A DNA stretch of 40,746 nucleotides from the NCBI GenBank assembly GCA_038526245.1, contig JBCBGZ010000023.1:1-40746 (forward strand), written 5' to 3'. The translations under genes were made by a program, and so were the position numbers. The stretch comes from UBA5336 sp038526245 (GTDB lineage Bacteria; Pseudomonadota; Alphaproteobacteria; Caulobacterales; Hyphomonadaceae). Positions 24,958-33,577 of this stretch are shown here, piece by piece (position 1 is the first letter of the stretch; each line of letters starts with the position of its first letter). The notes beneath the pieces are model-generated. The model ran no database searches. It saw only the letters and a list, made by a program, of their open reading frames with translations, and was not told the DNA's origin.

Positions 24958-26892
24958 TCATCCCGCCTTGTTCACACGCATATACCACTCAACCAGCCTC
25001 CGGACCTGTCGCTCGGTATAGCCGCGCTCAGTCATGCGTTTGACGAACTCATGGTGCTTGGCATCGGAGTCCTTGTCCCGCTTGGCGCCGAAGCTGATGA
25101 CCGGCAGCAAGTCCTCGACCTGTCCGAACATCCGCTTCTCGATCACCCGGCGAAGCTTTTCATATTCGCGCCAGTCCGGGTTCTGGCCTTCATTCTCGGC
25201 CCTGGCCCGAAGGACGAATTTGACCACTTCGTTTCGGAAATCCTTCGGATTGGAGACCCCGGCCGGGCGCTCAAGCTTTTCAAGCTCTGCCTCCAGCACG
25301 TCGCGATCGAACATCTGGCCCGTATCAGGGTCCTTGTAATCCTGATCCTCGATCCAGGCATCGGCATAGGCGATGTATCGGTCGAACAGGTTCTGTCCGT
25401 AGTCGGTATAGCTCTCCAAATAGGCTTTCTGGATCTCGTAACCGATGAACTCCACATAGCGCGGCGTCAGCTCGGTCTTGATGAAGTCGAGATAGGCCTC
25501 TTCCGTTTCATCCGGATACTGTTCGCGCCGGATCGCGCGGTCGAGCACGTAGAAAAGGTGCACCGGATCGGCCGCCACCTCATCCACATCATGGTTGAAC
25601 ACCTCCGACAGCACCTTGTAGGCAAACCGGGTCGAGACGCCTTCCATGCCTTCGTCCGGGCCCGCCCCGTCGCGGTATTCCTGCATGGATTTCGCCCGAG
25701 GGTCGCTATCCTTCAGGAAGTCGCCATCATAGACGCGCATCTTGGAATAGAGGTTCGAGTTCTCGTGCTCCCGCAGCCGGGTGAGAACGGAAAACCGTGC
25801 CATGATGTCCAGCGTTTGCGGAGCACATGGCGCTTCAATCAGCTCCGATTGCTCCAGAAGCTTGCCGTAAATCTCTGCCTCTTCCGTGGCGCGCAGGCAG
25901 TAGGGCACTTTCACCACGGAAATACGGTCGAGAAAGGCCTCATTGTTGCGGTTGTTCTTGAACTGGCGCCATTCGGACTCGTTGGAGTGGGCCAGAATGA
26001 TGCCATTATAGGGATTGGCGCCGATATTCTCGGTGCCCACATAACTGCCTTCCTGCGTGGCGGTCAGCAGCGGATGGAGCACCTTGATCGGGGCTTTGAA
26101 CATCTCGACAAATTCCAGGAGTCCCTGCGTAGTCCGGTTCAAGCCGCCCGAGAAACTGTAGGCATCGGGATCGTTCTGGCTGAGGTGCTCCAGTTTCCGG
26201 ATATCGAGCTTTCCGACAAGCGCTGAGACGTCCTGGTTGTTTTCGTCACCAGGCTCCGTCTTCGCGATGCCCATCTGGCGCAGGCGCGAGGGATAGAGTT
26301 TCACCACCGAGAATTTCGAGATGTCCCCGTCATATTCATCCAGCCGTTTCACCGCCCAGGGGCTGGCCGGGCTCCGCAACAAACGTTTCGGAACATTGTA
26401 CTTGTCTTCCAGCACGTCGCCCATGCGCTCTGAATCGAACAGGCCAAGCGGGCTTTCGAAAACGGGGCTGATTTCATCGCCAGCCTTCAGCACGTAGATC
26501 GGCTCGGCTTCCATCAGCAGTTTGAGCTTTTCCGCCAGGGTGGATTTTCCGCCGCCCACGGGGCCGAGCAGGTAGAGGATTTGCTTGCGTTCCTCCAGGC
26601 CCTGGGCGGCGTGGCGGAAGAAGCCGACGATCCGCTCAATCGTCTCTTCCATCCCGTACATTTCGGCGAAGGCAGGATAGATCTTGATGGTCCGGTTCAG
26701 GAATATCCGGCCCAACCGGCTGTCTTTTGAAGTGTCGACCAGTTCAGGCTCGCCAATTGCGGCAATCATACGCTCGGCGGCGGTCGCGCGGAAGGATGCA
26801 TCATCCCTGCATCCGAGCAGGTAGTCTTGCAGGGAGAGTTCTTCGGTCTTTGACCGGCTATAGGTTTCTGCAAAGCGTGCAAACACGTCCAT
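24958..26892 (-). CDS. prkA: PrkA serine protein kinase / AAA ATPase (YeaG-like)
   Basis: The product has 644 residues and starts at ATG 26892 behind AAGGA. The N-terminal AAA domain has Walker A GPVGGGKST (110-118) and typical blocks such as GLNRTTQGLLEFVEMFKAP, TATQEGSYVGTENIG and IILAHSNESEW. The C-terminal PrkA domain includes SKMRVYDGDFLKDSDPRAKSMQEYRD and YTERQVRRLVEWYM. PrkA/YeaG acts in starvation and general stress signalling; kinase activity has been reported for some members. It is the first gene of prkA-yeaH-spoVR and should share a promoter in the 251-base region upstream. Confidence 0.96.
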   Translation of the reverse strand: MDVFARFAETYSRSKTEELSLQDYLLGCRDDASFRATAAERMIAAIGEPELVDTSKDSRLGRIFLNRTIKIYPAFAEMYGMEETIERIVGFFRHAAQGLEERKQILYLLGPVGGGKSTLAEKLKLLMEAEPIYVLKAGDEISPVFESPLGLFDSERMGDVLEDKYNVPKRLLRSPASPWAVKRLDEYDGDISKFSVVKLYPSRLRQMGIAKTEPGDENNQDVSALVGKLDIRKLEHLSQNDPDAYSFSGGLNRTTQGLLEFVEMFKAPIKVLHPLLTATQEGSYVGTENIGANPYNGIILAHSNESEWRQFKNNRNNEAFLDRISVVKVPYCLRATEEAEIYGKLLEQSELIEAPCAPQTLDIMARFSVLTRLREHENSNLYSKMRVYDGDFLKDSDPRAKSMQEYRDGAGPDEGMEGVSTRFAYKVLSEVFNHDVDEVAADPVHLFYVLDRAIRREQYPDETEEAYLDFIKTELTPRYVEFIGYEIQKAYLESYTDYGQNLFDRYIAYADAWIEDQDYKDPDTGQMFDRDVLEAELEKLERPAGVSNPKDFRNEVVKFVLRARAENEGQNPDWREYEKLRRVIEKRMFGQVEDLLPVISFGAKRDKDSDAKHHEFVKRMTERGYTERQVRRLVEWYMRVNKAG

Positions 26893-27143
26893 TGGACATC
26901 GTCCTTCTGAGTTGTGCCCCCCAGAGCGCCGTCGACCGTTTCTCCTTTTCCATTCACCGCCAATCGGCGCCTTGGCCCAATACCTAATACAAGGATGTGG
27001 CAGGGGCAGGGCGCAAGCTGATAAATCGGTGTTTCACTGCTTTTTTACAGGCTTGTGAGATTGACGGGCACGAAATGCCCACTCTTCGGGCGCCAGCAAA
27101 AAATTGTTGGCAGTCCAAGCCGTTGAGTGCTTAATTTTTGCGC
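26893..27143 (-). promoter_or_regulatory. Upstream region of the prkA operon
   Basis: No gene is seen. Read on the minus strand, TTGCGC near 27020 and TTGTAT 18 bases later form a weak sigma-70-like pair. A perfect hairpin GGGCA-CGAAA-TGCCC lies at 27066-27080 without a T-tract. I could not find an RpoH or sigma-54 match. Confidence 0.3.
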
Positions 27144-27527
27144 TCAGAGTCTGTGAACGCTGATGACCCGAAATGTGTGAATGTCGCCGTCATCCTCGCG
27201 GACAGACACATACTCTCCGGCCACGAAGTGTTCGTCCTGAAAGCGGTATCCGCGCTCCAGGTCGCCATCTTCTTCATCATCATAGCGCAGGAACCAGCGA
27301 CCGCCCGGCCCGTGGATCAGATGTCCCAGAGCGTCTTCTTCTCCGGGGCGGAACCGTTTGATTCGGGCGAGGTCCTTGTGATCTTTCCACGCTTCGGCAT
27401 CCAGATGACCGTCATCTGTGAGCGGCGCCAGAATGTCATAGCCGTGAGCTTCGTCGCCGCCCGGATGGCCAGGTTCCCGCGCCAATTCCAAATGGATTCG
27501 GCGGAAACACTCAGGAAACTTCGACAT
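27144..27527 (-). CDS. Small conserved hypothetical protein
   Basis: The product has 127 residues and is rich in acidic residues. It starts at ATG 27527 with AGGGAG six bases upstream. The pattern ARE..HPGGDEAHGYDILAPL.DDGHLD, KRFRPGEEDALGHL, GGRWFLRYDD and FVAGEYVSVREDDGDIHTFRV looks like a small family I have seen in alphaproteobacteria without an assigned function. There is no signal peptide or membrane segment. Its ribosome binding site lies in a perfect 7-bp stem (27533-27539 with 27554-27560). It follows selO by 47 bases on the same strand. Confidence 0.75.
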   Translation of the reverse strand: MSKFPECFRRIHLELAREPGHPGGDEAHGYDILAPLTDDGHLDAEAWKDHKDLARIKRFRPGEEDALGHLIHGPGGRWFLRYDDEEDGDLERGYRFQDEHFVAGEYVSVREDDGDIHTFRVISVHRL

Positions 27528-27532
27528 GTGGC

Positions 27533-27560
27533 ACTCCCTAACGCTTGAGTTTCAGGGAGT
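27533..27560 (-). promoter_or_regulatory. Hairpin covering the ribosome binding site of the small conserved gene
   Basis: On the minus strand ACTCCCT pairs perfectly with AGGGAGT across a 14-base loop. The right arm is the ribosome binding site, so folding would block initiation at ATG 27527. Confidence 0.55.
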
Positions 27561-27574
27561 ATGGGGACGCGATG

Positions 27575-28993
27575 TCAGGCTTCGCTATGCGTAATAGTCC
27601 CTAGCGCCTCGCCAAGCTGTGCGATGTGGGCCATTTTGGCATCGAAAGCCGACCAGTCATCGGTCTTGGCGATTGGATCCCAGAGCGCTTCGATGTCCTC
27701 GATGACAAGGCTGACGGGCCTGGCAGCTGCAAAGTAGTCGCGCTGAAGCCTTTCAGGTCGATCTGGCTCGAAAGCATGCAATTGCCCTAGCACGCTGGAA
27801 AAACCCTCAGATTCATAGACGCTGGACTGGCGGGTGGCTTTGGGGTCGAACCCACGTGCAATCCCGCCAAAGAGCTCAAAAAAGGTTAGAGGCCAGCTTG
27901 CGCCGGACCCGGTCATCCATGCGTAAAAACCCTGCAGGAAGGCCAGTGCATCGGACTGATCGGCGGGCAGCTTCACGCCCAAAAGAAAGAAGGTGTGCCG
28001 CGCAAATGCGTCCTGATACGTCGTTTCAAAGCCAGTCAGTGCCGCTGCGAGATCTTCTGATGTCGACAGGGGCAGGAGCGCGCTGCCCAGTTGTTGCAGT
28101 GCCCAAAGGGCCTGTGTTGGCTGGCGCCCGAACCGATAAAGACCCGTCTGGTCGAAATAGGCTGCGACGAAGTTCGGGTCGCTTTCGGGCAGGAATCGGA
28201 ACGGTCCGAAGTCAAACGTCTCGCCCGTGATATTGAAGTTGTCGGTGTTTATGACCCCATGGACAAATCCTGCCGCCATCCACTGGCCGACCATGCGGGC
28301 CGTGGCGTCGCTGACGGCGCCCAGAAAGGCGCACGCAGTCTCCGACACGGTCTCTCGACGAGCGCCCGGATGATAGGTTTCAACGCAATGCTCCAGCAGC
28401 CGCTGAAGTCCTTGAGTGTCCTCCAGAAAAGCCAGTCTTTGGAAGCTGCCGAACCGAATATGACTGTGCTGGAGCCGGACCATCACAGCGCTGCGGGTCG
28501 GGCTCGGCTCATCGCCCCGGTGGAGTGCTTCACCGGTCTCGATCACCGAGAACGTCTTCGATGTGTTGACGCCGAGCGCCTCCAGATAGCTGCTCGCCAG
28601 GATTTCCCGCACCGCGCCTTTGAGTGTCAGGCGGCCATCGCCCTGGCGCGAATAGGGCGTTTGGCCGGAGCCTTTTGTGCCAAGGTCCAGCACTCGCCCG
28701 CCGGGTCCCTCGATTTGCGCGAACAGAAATCCGCGCCCGTCGCCGAGCTGCGGATTATACGTGCCGAACTGGTGGCCATGGTACCGCAAGGCTAGCGGCT
28801 TGGGCAGGTTCTCGGGCAACGCTTCAAAGCGGGCGAAGTGCTGCACCAACTGGGTGTCACTCAGGTCACCAAGGCCGCATGTGCGTGCCCATCTCTGGTT
28901 GCGAAACCGAACCTTCGCCATGGGAAATTCAGCCGGCTCAACCGGGTCGCCAATGAGGTCTGCAATCGCTGAAATAGGAGGAGTGAACGCCAT
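27575..28993 (-). CDS. selO: SelO family protein adenylyltransferase (YdiU, UPF0061)
   Basis: The product has 472 residues, near the usual length. SelO proteins have a kinase fold with ATP bound in a flipped position and transfer AMP to protein hydroxyls, with a role in redox stress. Conserved blocks are YHGHQFG, LGDGRGFLF, DLGTKGSGQTPYSRQGDGRLTLKGAVRE, SFQRLAF, HGVINTDNF (catalytic loop with the metal-binding N) and DFGPFRF (DFG-equivalent). No C-terminal selenocysteine or Cys pair is seen. The start at 28993 has only a weak ribosome binding site (GGAA). The small conserved gene follows on the same strand. Confidence 0.95.
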   Translation of the reverse strand: MAFTPPISAIADLIGDPVEPAEFPMAKVRFRNQRWARTCGLGDLSDTQLVQHFARFEALPENLPKPLALRYHGHQFGTYNPQLGDGRGFLFAQIEGPGGRVLDLGTKGSGQTPYSRQGDGRLTLKGAVREILASSYLEALGVNTSKTFSVIETGEALHRGDEPSPTRSAVMVRLQHSHIRFGSFQRLAFLEDTQGLQRLLEHCVETYHPGARRETVSETACAFLGAVSDATARMVGQWMAAGFVHGVINTDNFNITGETFDFGPFRFLPESDPNFVAAYFDQTGLYRFGRQPTQALWALQQLGSALLPLSTSEDLAAALTGFETTYQDAFARHTFFLLGVKLPADQSDALAFLQGFYAWMTGSGASWPLTFFELFGGIARGFDPKATRQSSVYESEGFSSVLGQLHAFEPDRPERLQRDYFAAARPVSLVIEDIEALWDPIAKTDDWSAFDAKMAHIAQLGEALGTITHSEA

Positions 28994-29301
28994 TTCCGGG
29001 ACGTAGACCGGTTTTTGGGAGCCGCAAATACGATTTGTCCTGCGGGGTGAGCTTGACCCTTAATTGACGGGGCCCTGAAGCAGAATGTGCTCGCTTCGAG
29101 GGATACGAGAGGTAAATCGGCCGTTTACGGTTGCGGTGGGCGCGGCTGCACTTCTTTATTGCGTTTCGATATATGTGACTGTTGTGCAACACTTGTTGCG
29201 GCGCACAACAAAAAGGCACTGTTCAGTTGCAGTTATTACGCATTACACTGCTTTGGTGTGACGCCGAAAACGGCGCACTTTTAACGGGAGGAAATCCAGT
29301 A
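28994..29301. promoter_or_regulatory. Divergent region between selO and the TonB receptor gene
   Basis: This 308-base region holds no gene. Its receptor-proximal half is structured. Nested inverted repeats lie at 29180-29210: TGTTGTGC with GCACAACA outside, and GCAACA-CT-TGTTGC inside. A hairpin with CGCCG-AAAA-CGGCG core lies at 29262-29275, extended by GTG/CAC, and is followed by CTTTTAA. The receptor's ribosome binding site GGGAGGAAA begins at 29286. I could not define a -35/-10 pair with confidence. Confidence 0.55.
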
Positions 29302-32178
29302 ATGAGTCTCAAGACAGTACTTGTTTATTCCATGTCCGCTGCGGCCTTCGCTGCGGGCGGAACAGCTATCGCCCAGGAGACGGACGAAGAATCTCGTCAG
29401 GAAACGGTTGTTGTCACCGGTTCGTTTATCGCCGGGACACCCGAAGATGCGGCGCTCCCCGTGGACGTGCTGACCGCAGCGGATCTCGAACTCGAAGGTT
29501 CGCCAACCATCACTGACCTGATCAAGAACCTCGGCGTGTCGTCGGGTACGGATGGTCGGACCAACCAGTTTGCATCAAACGGCCTCGAAGGCACCGGCAA
29601 CGTCAACCTTCGCGGCTTGGGACCAGGGCGGACGCTCGTTCTGATTAACGGCCAGCGCCAGACCTTCTCGCCGTTTCCAATTGGCGAGCAGTCTCAGCTC
29701 TTCGTTGACACCAACATGATCCCGTCGGCCGCGATCGGTCGGATTGAGGTTCTGAAAGACGGCGCTGCTGCGCTTTACGGGTCTGATGCCATTGCCGGCG
29801 TTGTGAACTTCATTACTCGGACAGACCTCGACGGCCTCGAAGTTTCCGGCAGCTTCCAGCAATATGAGGGCACTGACGGCGAGTACGACCTGTCGCTTGC
29901 CTATGGCTGGCAGGGCGACGACTGGAACTTCCTTATTTCTGGTGGCTACCAGTTTGAAAACGAAGTCCCGCTCCTCGAAAAAGACTGGGCGATTTCCGAC
30001 ATCACGGAAAATCCAGTTGGCGGCTTCTCATCCCTCTCCAATCCAGGCCGCTACGTGGCGCTTGGCGCGACTGGCGTGATTGGCGCGGTTAACCGCGAAG
30101 CTGGCTGTGAGCAGGTTGGCGGTGTCGTGAACCCGGCCAACGACCAGTGCTTCTTCCAGTTCACCCAATTCGACAATTTGGTGGAAGAAACCGAACGGTT
30201 CCAGATCTTTACCGAGTACAACCGTGACTTCTCCAATGGCGTCGGCCTGCATCTGGAAGCGCTCTACGGCAACACAGATGTGCCAGAGTGGAAAACGTCG
30301 CCGTCTTACCCGCCACAGGAACTGGCGACCCAGGTTGTGCCGGTCACGAACCCAGGCTTCCAGCAGTACATCGCTGACAATCCCGGCGATTTCCCGGACG
30401 GCACGCTGGCAGCGCTCTTTATCGGTCGCAGCTTTGGCTGGGGCGGTTTCCCAGGCACAGGCGGCGCCCAAGAAGGATCGCGCGAAGGTGAGACCTGGCG
30501 GATTGCTGCTGGCCTCGACGGCGCCTTTGGTAACGGCGTGAACTGGGACCTGAATGCGTCCTATTCGACAGCAGAAACGTCCAACCTGACGAATGATACC
30601 TACATCCTGGGCTTCACGGCAGCGCTGAATGGCTTTGGTGTGTGTACAGACCCTGCGACGGGTAATGACCCTGCGACTGGAACGCAGCCATTTGCGGCAG
30701 GCTACACTGGCACGCTCGTCGCTGGCCAAGGTGCGTGTGAGTACTATAACCCGTTCGGGAATGCCATCGCGGCCAACGCCATCACGGGCCAAGCCAATCC
30801 AGGCTTTGTTCCGGGGCTTGAAAACACCGTTACACTGGCAGAGTGGCTCACCGATGGCGGCACGGAACAGACCCGGACCACCGAACTGTTTGTCATTGAT
30901 GGTGTGATGTCTGGACAATCCGGCATCCAGACGGCTGGTGGGTCCGTTGGATGGGCTGCTGGTTTCCAGGTCCGCCAGGAAACCTATGAGCTTGATCCAA
31001 GCGATCTGACCAACCTTGAAATCACGCCTGGACCAGGTGGAACAGGCGTCTTCTCATTCCTCGCGGGGACAAATCCGCAAGATGAAGACCAGACCATCTA
31101 TGCCCTGTTTGGCGAGCTTCAGATCCCGCTTTATGACGACCTCGATGTTCAGGTTGCCATGCGCTACGAAGACTACGGTGGCGAGGTAGGCTCCACGTTT
31201 GACCCGAAAGTGGCTGCGCGTTGGCAAGCTACAGATAGTCTTGCACTTCGCGGATCTGCCCAGACTTCGTTCAAAGGCCCGACGCTGAACCAGCTTTCCG
31301 GAACGGGAACGACGCTGCAGTTCGTCGCGCCGACATCTGCCTTTAAGGCGGTTGACCAGAACGGTGATCCGGGTCTCAGCCCAGAAAGCGCTTTCAGCTT
31401 CAACCTTGGCGCTATCTACCAACAAGGCGGTTTCAACGCTTCGATCGATTACTACAACTTTGACTTCTCCGACCCGATTATCGTGGAAGACCAAGCGTCG
31501 ATCGTGGGCGCTGCCATCGCTGCTTTGGCGGCCGGTGATACGGACAATCCGATCCTTGGACGGATCACGTTCACCGATAACAATGGTGACGGCATGAACC
31601 AGGCGAGCGAAATCGCCCGGATCAACACCAACATCGTGAACGGCCCAGGCATCGAAACGTCCGGTATCGATATCCGCGTGGACAACACGTTCGGCCAGTC
31701 GTTCCTTGGCGGCGAGTTCTCCATCGGTGGTGAAGCCTCTTACATCATTGAGTATGTCGTCGATGACTTCGAAATCGAGGGCGTGTTGATTGAGGGCGGT
31801 GACCGCGTCGACCAGTTCAACCGGTCGAACTTCTCCCGTTCGCTGCCCCAGTGGAAAGCAAACCTCTACGCCAACCTGGCAACAGGGCCTCACAATTTCC
31901 GCGCTGTGGTTCGCCACATCGACAGCTATGACGATGAGCGCGGCGACCTGGGAACTGGTCAACCGGAAATCGACAGCCAGACGACGCTGGATCTGTTCTA
32001 CAATGTCGATCTGCCTGCAGAGTTCGATCTTGGCTTCTCAGTGGTCAATGTCTTTGATGAAGACCCACCATTTGCCCAGTTCGACCTGAACTATGATCCC
32101 TACACGCACAACCCGTTCGGTCGTACGTTTAAAGTCGCCCTGACCAAACGGTTTGAGGGACTTGGAAGCGGTAACTGA
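29302..32178 (+). CDS. TonB-dependent outer-membrane receptor
   Basis: The product has 958 residues. ATG 29302 is preceded by GGGAGGAAA and starts a signal peptide (MSLKTVLVYSMSAAAFAAGG to AIAQ); an earlier in-frame start at 29182 lies within the operator-like repeats and is rejected. The N-terminal plug domain contains a TonB-box-like ETVVVTG, NVNLRGLGPGRTLVLINGQR and IEVLKDGAAALYGSDAIAGVVN. A large beta barrel follows, with LAWxxx-like DPKVAARWQATDSLALRGSAQTSFKGP and a C-terminal strand ending GRTFKVALTKRF about seven residues before the end. It imports an unknown ligand. The size and plug style resemble the receptors abundant in Caulobacterales and Sphingomonadales, which often take up oligosaccharides or siderophores. 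Confidence 0.95.
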   Translation: MSLKTVLVYSMSAAAFAAGGTAIAQETDEESRQETVVVTGSFIAGTPEDAALPVDVLTAADLELEGSPTITDLIKNLGVSSGTDGRTNQFASNGLEGTGNVNLRGLGPGRTLVLINGQRQTFSPFPIGEQSQLFVDTNMIPSAAIGRIEVLKDGAAALYGSDAIAGVVNFITRTDLDGLEVSGSFQQYEGTDGEYDLSLAYGWQGDDWNFLISGGYQFENEVPLLEKDWAISDITENPVGGFSSLSNPGRYVALGATGVIGAVNREAGCEQVGGVVNPANDQCFFQFTQFDNLVEETERFQIFTEYNRDFSNGVGLHLEALYGNTDVPEWKTSPSYPPQELATQVVPVTNPGFQQYIADNPGDFPDGTLAALFIGRSFGWGGFPGTGGAQEGSREGETWRIAAGLDGAFGNGVNWDLNASYSTAETSNLTNDTYILGFTAALNGFGVCTDPATGNDPATGTQPFAAGYTGTLVAGQGACEYYNPFGNAIAANAITGQANPGFVPGLENTVTLAEWLTDGGTEQTRTTELFVIDGVMSGQSGIQTAGGSVGWAAGFQVRQETYELDPSDLTNLEITPGPGGTGVFSFLAGTNPQDEDQTIYALFGELQIPLYDDLDVQVAMRYEDYGGEVGSTFDPKVAARWQATDSLALRGSAQTSFKGPTLNQLSGTGTTLQFVAPTSAFKAVDQNGDPGLSPESAFSFNLGAIYQQGGFNASIDYYNFDFSDPIIVEDQASIVGAAIAALAAGDTDNPILGRITFTDNNGDGMNQASEIARINTNIVNGPGIETSGIDIRVDNTFGQSFLGGEFSIGGEASYIIEYVVDDFEIEGVLIEGGDRVDQFNRSNFSRSLPQWKANLYANLATGPHNFRAVVRHIDSYDDERGDLGTGQPEIDSQTTLDLFYNVDLPAEFDLGFSVVNVFDEDPPFAQFDLNYDPYTHNPFGRTFKVALTKRFEGLGSGN

Positions 32179-32205
32179 GCCGGGCTAACCAAGCTGTCCT
32201 AAATC

Positions 32206-32234
32206 AAAAGCCGCCCCGATTGGGGCGGCTTTTT
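32206..32234. terminator. Bidirectional intrinsic terminator
   Basis: AAAAGCCGCCCC and GGGGCGGCTTTTT form a perfect stem with loop GATT, with T-runs in both directions. It sits between the convergent receptor gene and AhpD-like gene and can serve both. Confidence 0.92.
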
Positions 32235-32257
32235 CTGTTACAGCGGGTGGCTTTGTG

Positions 32258-32833
32258 TCAGGCGGCGGCGGTGGCGCGTTTGGGTTTTGACTCCCAGGCG
32301 TGCGCCTGGAATTGTTCGTTCACAGGCGTTTCCGCGACATGGTTGGTGTAGTTTGAGAGCACTTTCAGCGAAACGCCGAGAATGACCCCGAGCACGGCTG
32401 CTCGGTCGTATCCGGCCTCGATAAAGGCATCCACATCGGCGTCCGCCACAAAGCCTCTTTGGGTGACCACCTGCTTTGTGAACCGGCGCAGGGCTTCCAG
32501 TTTCGGTTCTGTGATAGGGCGATCATCGCGCAGGGCTGCAATCACGTCCATGTCGAGGCCCTGGCCCTGGGAAATCGTGGAGTGGGCCGCCACACAGAAG
32601 TGACATTCGTTTTCAACACTGGCGGCAATGGTCACGACCTGCTGCTCCAGTTGGGAAAAACCGGCCTTGCCGAAGATGTTCCCGAGAGTCGCATAGGCTT
32701 CAAGCATTGCTGGATTCTCGGCGAATACGGCGTACAGCGACGGGACAAAGCCGAGGCTTTTCTTGGTCGCTTCCAGTTTGGCGCGAGCGCCTTCCGGCGC
32801 GTTGGTCTCGTCATAGAGTGTGAAATCGGCCAT
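32258..32833 (-). CDS. Carboxymuconolactone decarboxylase / AhpD-like protein
   Basis: The product has 191 residues. ATG 32833 is preceded by AGGAG; the open frame continues upstream, but this start begins the domain (ADFTLYDETNAPEGARAKLEATKKSLGFVPSLY). The AhpD-type active site ECHFCVAAHS is complete: E76, C77, C80 and H84. The CxxC pair suggests peroxidase or disulfide-reductase activity rather than decarboxylation. The C terminus NHVAETPVNEQF is typical of the subgroup. It may act in peroxide defence. Two perfect palindromes lie upstream (32860-32874 and 32935-32950). Confidence 0.9.
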   Translation of the reverse strand: MADFTLYDETNAPEGARAKLEATKKSLGFVPSLYAVFAENPAMLEAYATLGNIFGKAGFSQLEQQVVTIAASVENECHFCVAAHSTISQGQGLDMDVIAALRDDRPITEPKLEALRRFTKQVVTQRGFVADADVDAFIEAGYDRAAVLGVILGVSLKVLSNYTNHVAETPVNEQFQAHAWESKPKRATAAA

Positions 32834-33011
32834 TGAGGGCTCCTGTGTTGGTCGGGTGTGCGGGACCATCCCGCTGTCGGTGGTCATCATTTGGCGCTCA
32901 GTGGGCGCGGGAGAACGCCTCGAAAGGCCATAACCGCGATGCAGATCGCGCATGGGTTGCCTTTTCCCGTTAATCCCGCTTTCCATTGGGCGTTCTGATT
33001 GGGGGGATTTC
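32834..33011. promoter_or_regulatory. Divergent region with two palindromes
   Basis: GCGGGA-CCA-TCCCGC at 32860-32874 and CGCGAT-GCAG-ATCGCG at 32935-32950 are perfect inverted repeats with 6-base arms. They lie between the AhpD-like gene (left) and the anchored unknown gene (right) and may be operators. Confidence 0.35.
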
Positions 33012-33524
33012 ATGGGAAAGTGGACATGGACTGGTTTGGGCCTGTCAGTTGTGGTTGCCACGCTCGCGCTCGGTGGGTTTCAGCTCTCCAAGCTCTTTGC
33101 AAAAGCCAGCGAGCGGGCAGAGGCCACCGTCAGATTTTTGCAAACCTTCGATGGAGATCCCTCGGGCCAGGTCCGGGCAAACGCGTCTGAACTATTCCAG
33201 AACGATCTTTCCACCTTCGACACGCTTCTCAGTCTCTATCCCAGACTCGGTAATCTGGAGTCTGCCGGTGACCCAACCTGCAATTGGCGTACATCGCAAA
33301 CGACCAACCCAAATGATGTGGATGGAGAGTTTGTCGACTGTGGGGGCGTATCCGTGTTCGAGAAGGACCCAACAGTGGGTTTCACGGTAGGATGGAGACG
33401 CGAAGGGGAGACTTGGAAGATCTACAATCTCTATTTCCGTTCTGAAGTTTTCGAAGGCGACGGGCCGGATGCGCCCGATAAACCACAGCCGCAAGGATCA
33501 AAACCCGCAAAACCGCCCTTGTGA
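33012..33524 (+). CDS. Membrane-anchored protein of unknown function
   Basis: The product has 170 residues, starting at ATG 33012 behind a G-run (33001-33006). One N-terminal membrane segment (WTGLGLSVVVATLALGGFQL, about 6-25) anchors a periplasmic domain of about 125 residues with two cysteines (C93 and C114 regions: TCNW and VDCGG). This ends in FTVGWRREGETWKIYNLYF, a strand pattern like small NTF2-like or DUF4864-like domains. A proline/lysine-rich tail follows. I do not recognise a named family. The LysR gene starts 53 bases downstream. Confidence 0.65.
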   Translation: MGKWTWTGLGLSVVVATLALGGFQLSKLFAKASERAEATVRFLQTFDGDPSGQVRANASELFQNDLSTFDTLLSLYPRLGNLESAGDPTCNWRTSQTTNPNDVDGEFVDCGGVSVFEKDPTVGFTVGWRREGETWKIYNLYFRSEVFEGDGPDAPDKPQPQGSKPAKPPL

Positions 33525-33577
33525 GGCGGGCACCGGCTCCCAACTTTGGTCAACGAACGAGAACGGAGCCCTAGCGA

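Noticed and set aside
24670..26226. A 518-codon open frame on the plus strand
   Set aside because: It lies antisense to prkA and yeaH, which have clear family motifs on the other strand. Long antisense frames are expected in GC-rich genes, and its translation shows no domain or start signal.
27066..27080. Perfect hairpin GGGCA/TGCCC as a terminator
   Set aside because: It has only five base pairs and no T-run on either strand; it may be part of the prkA promoter region instead.
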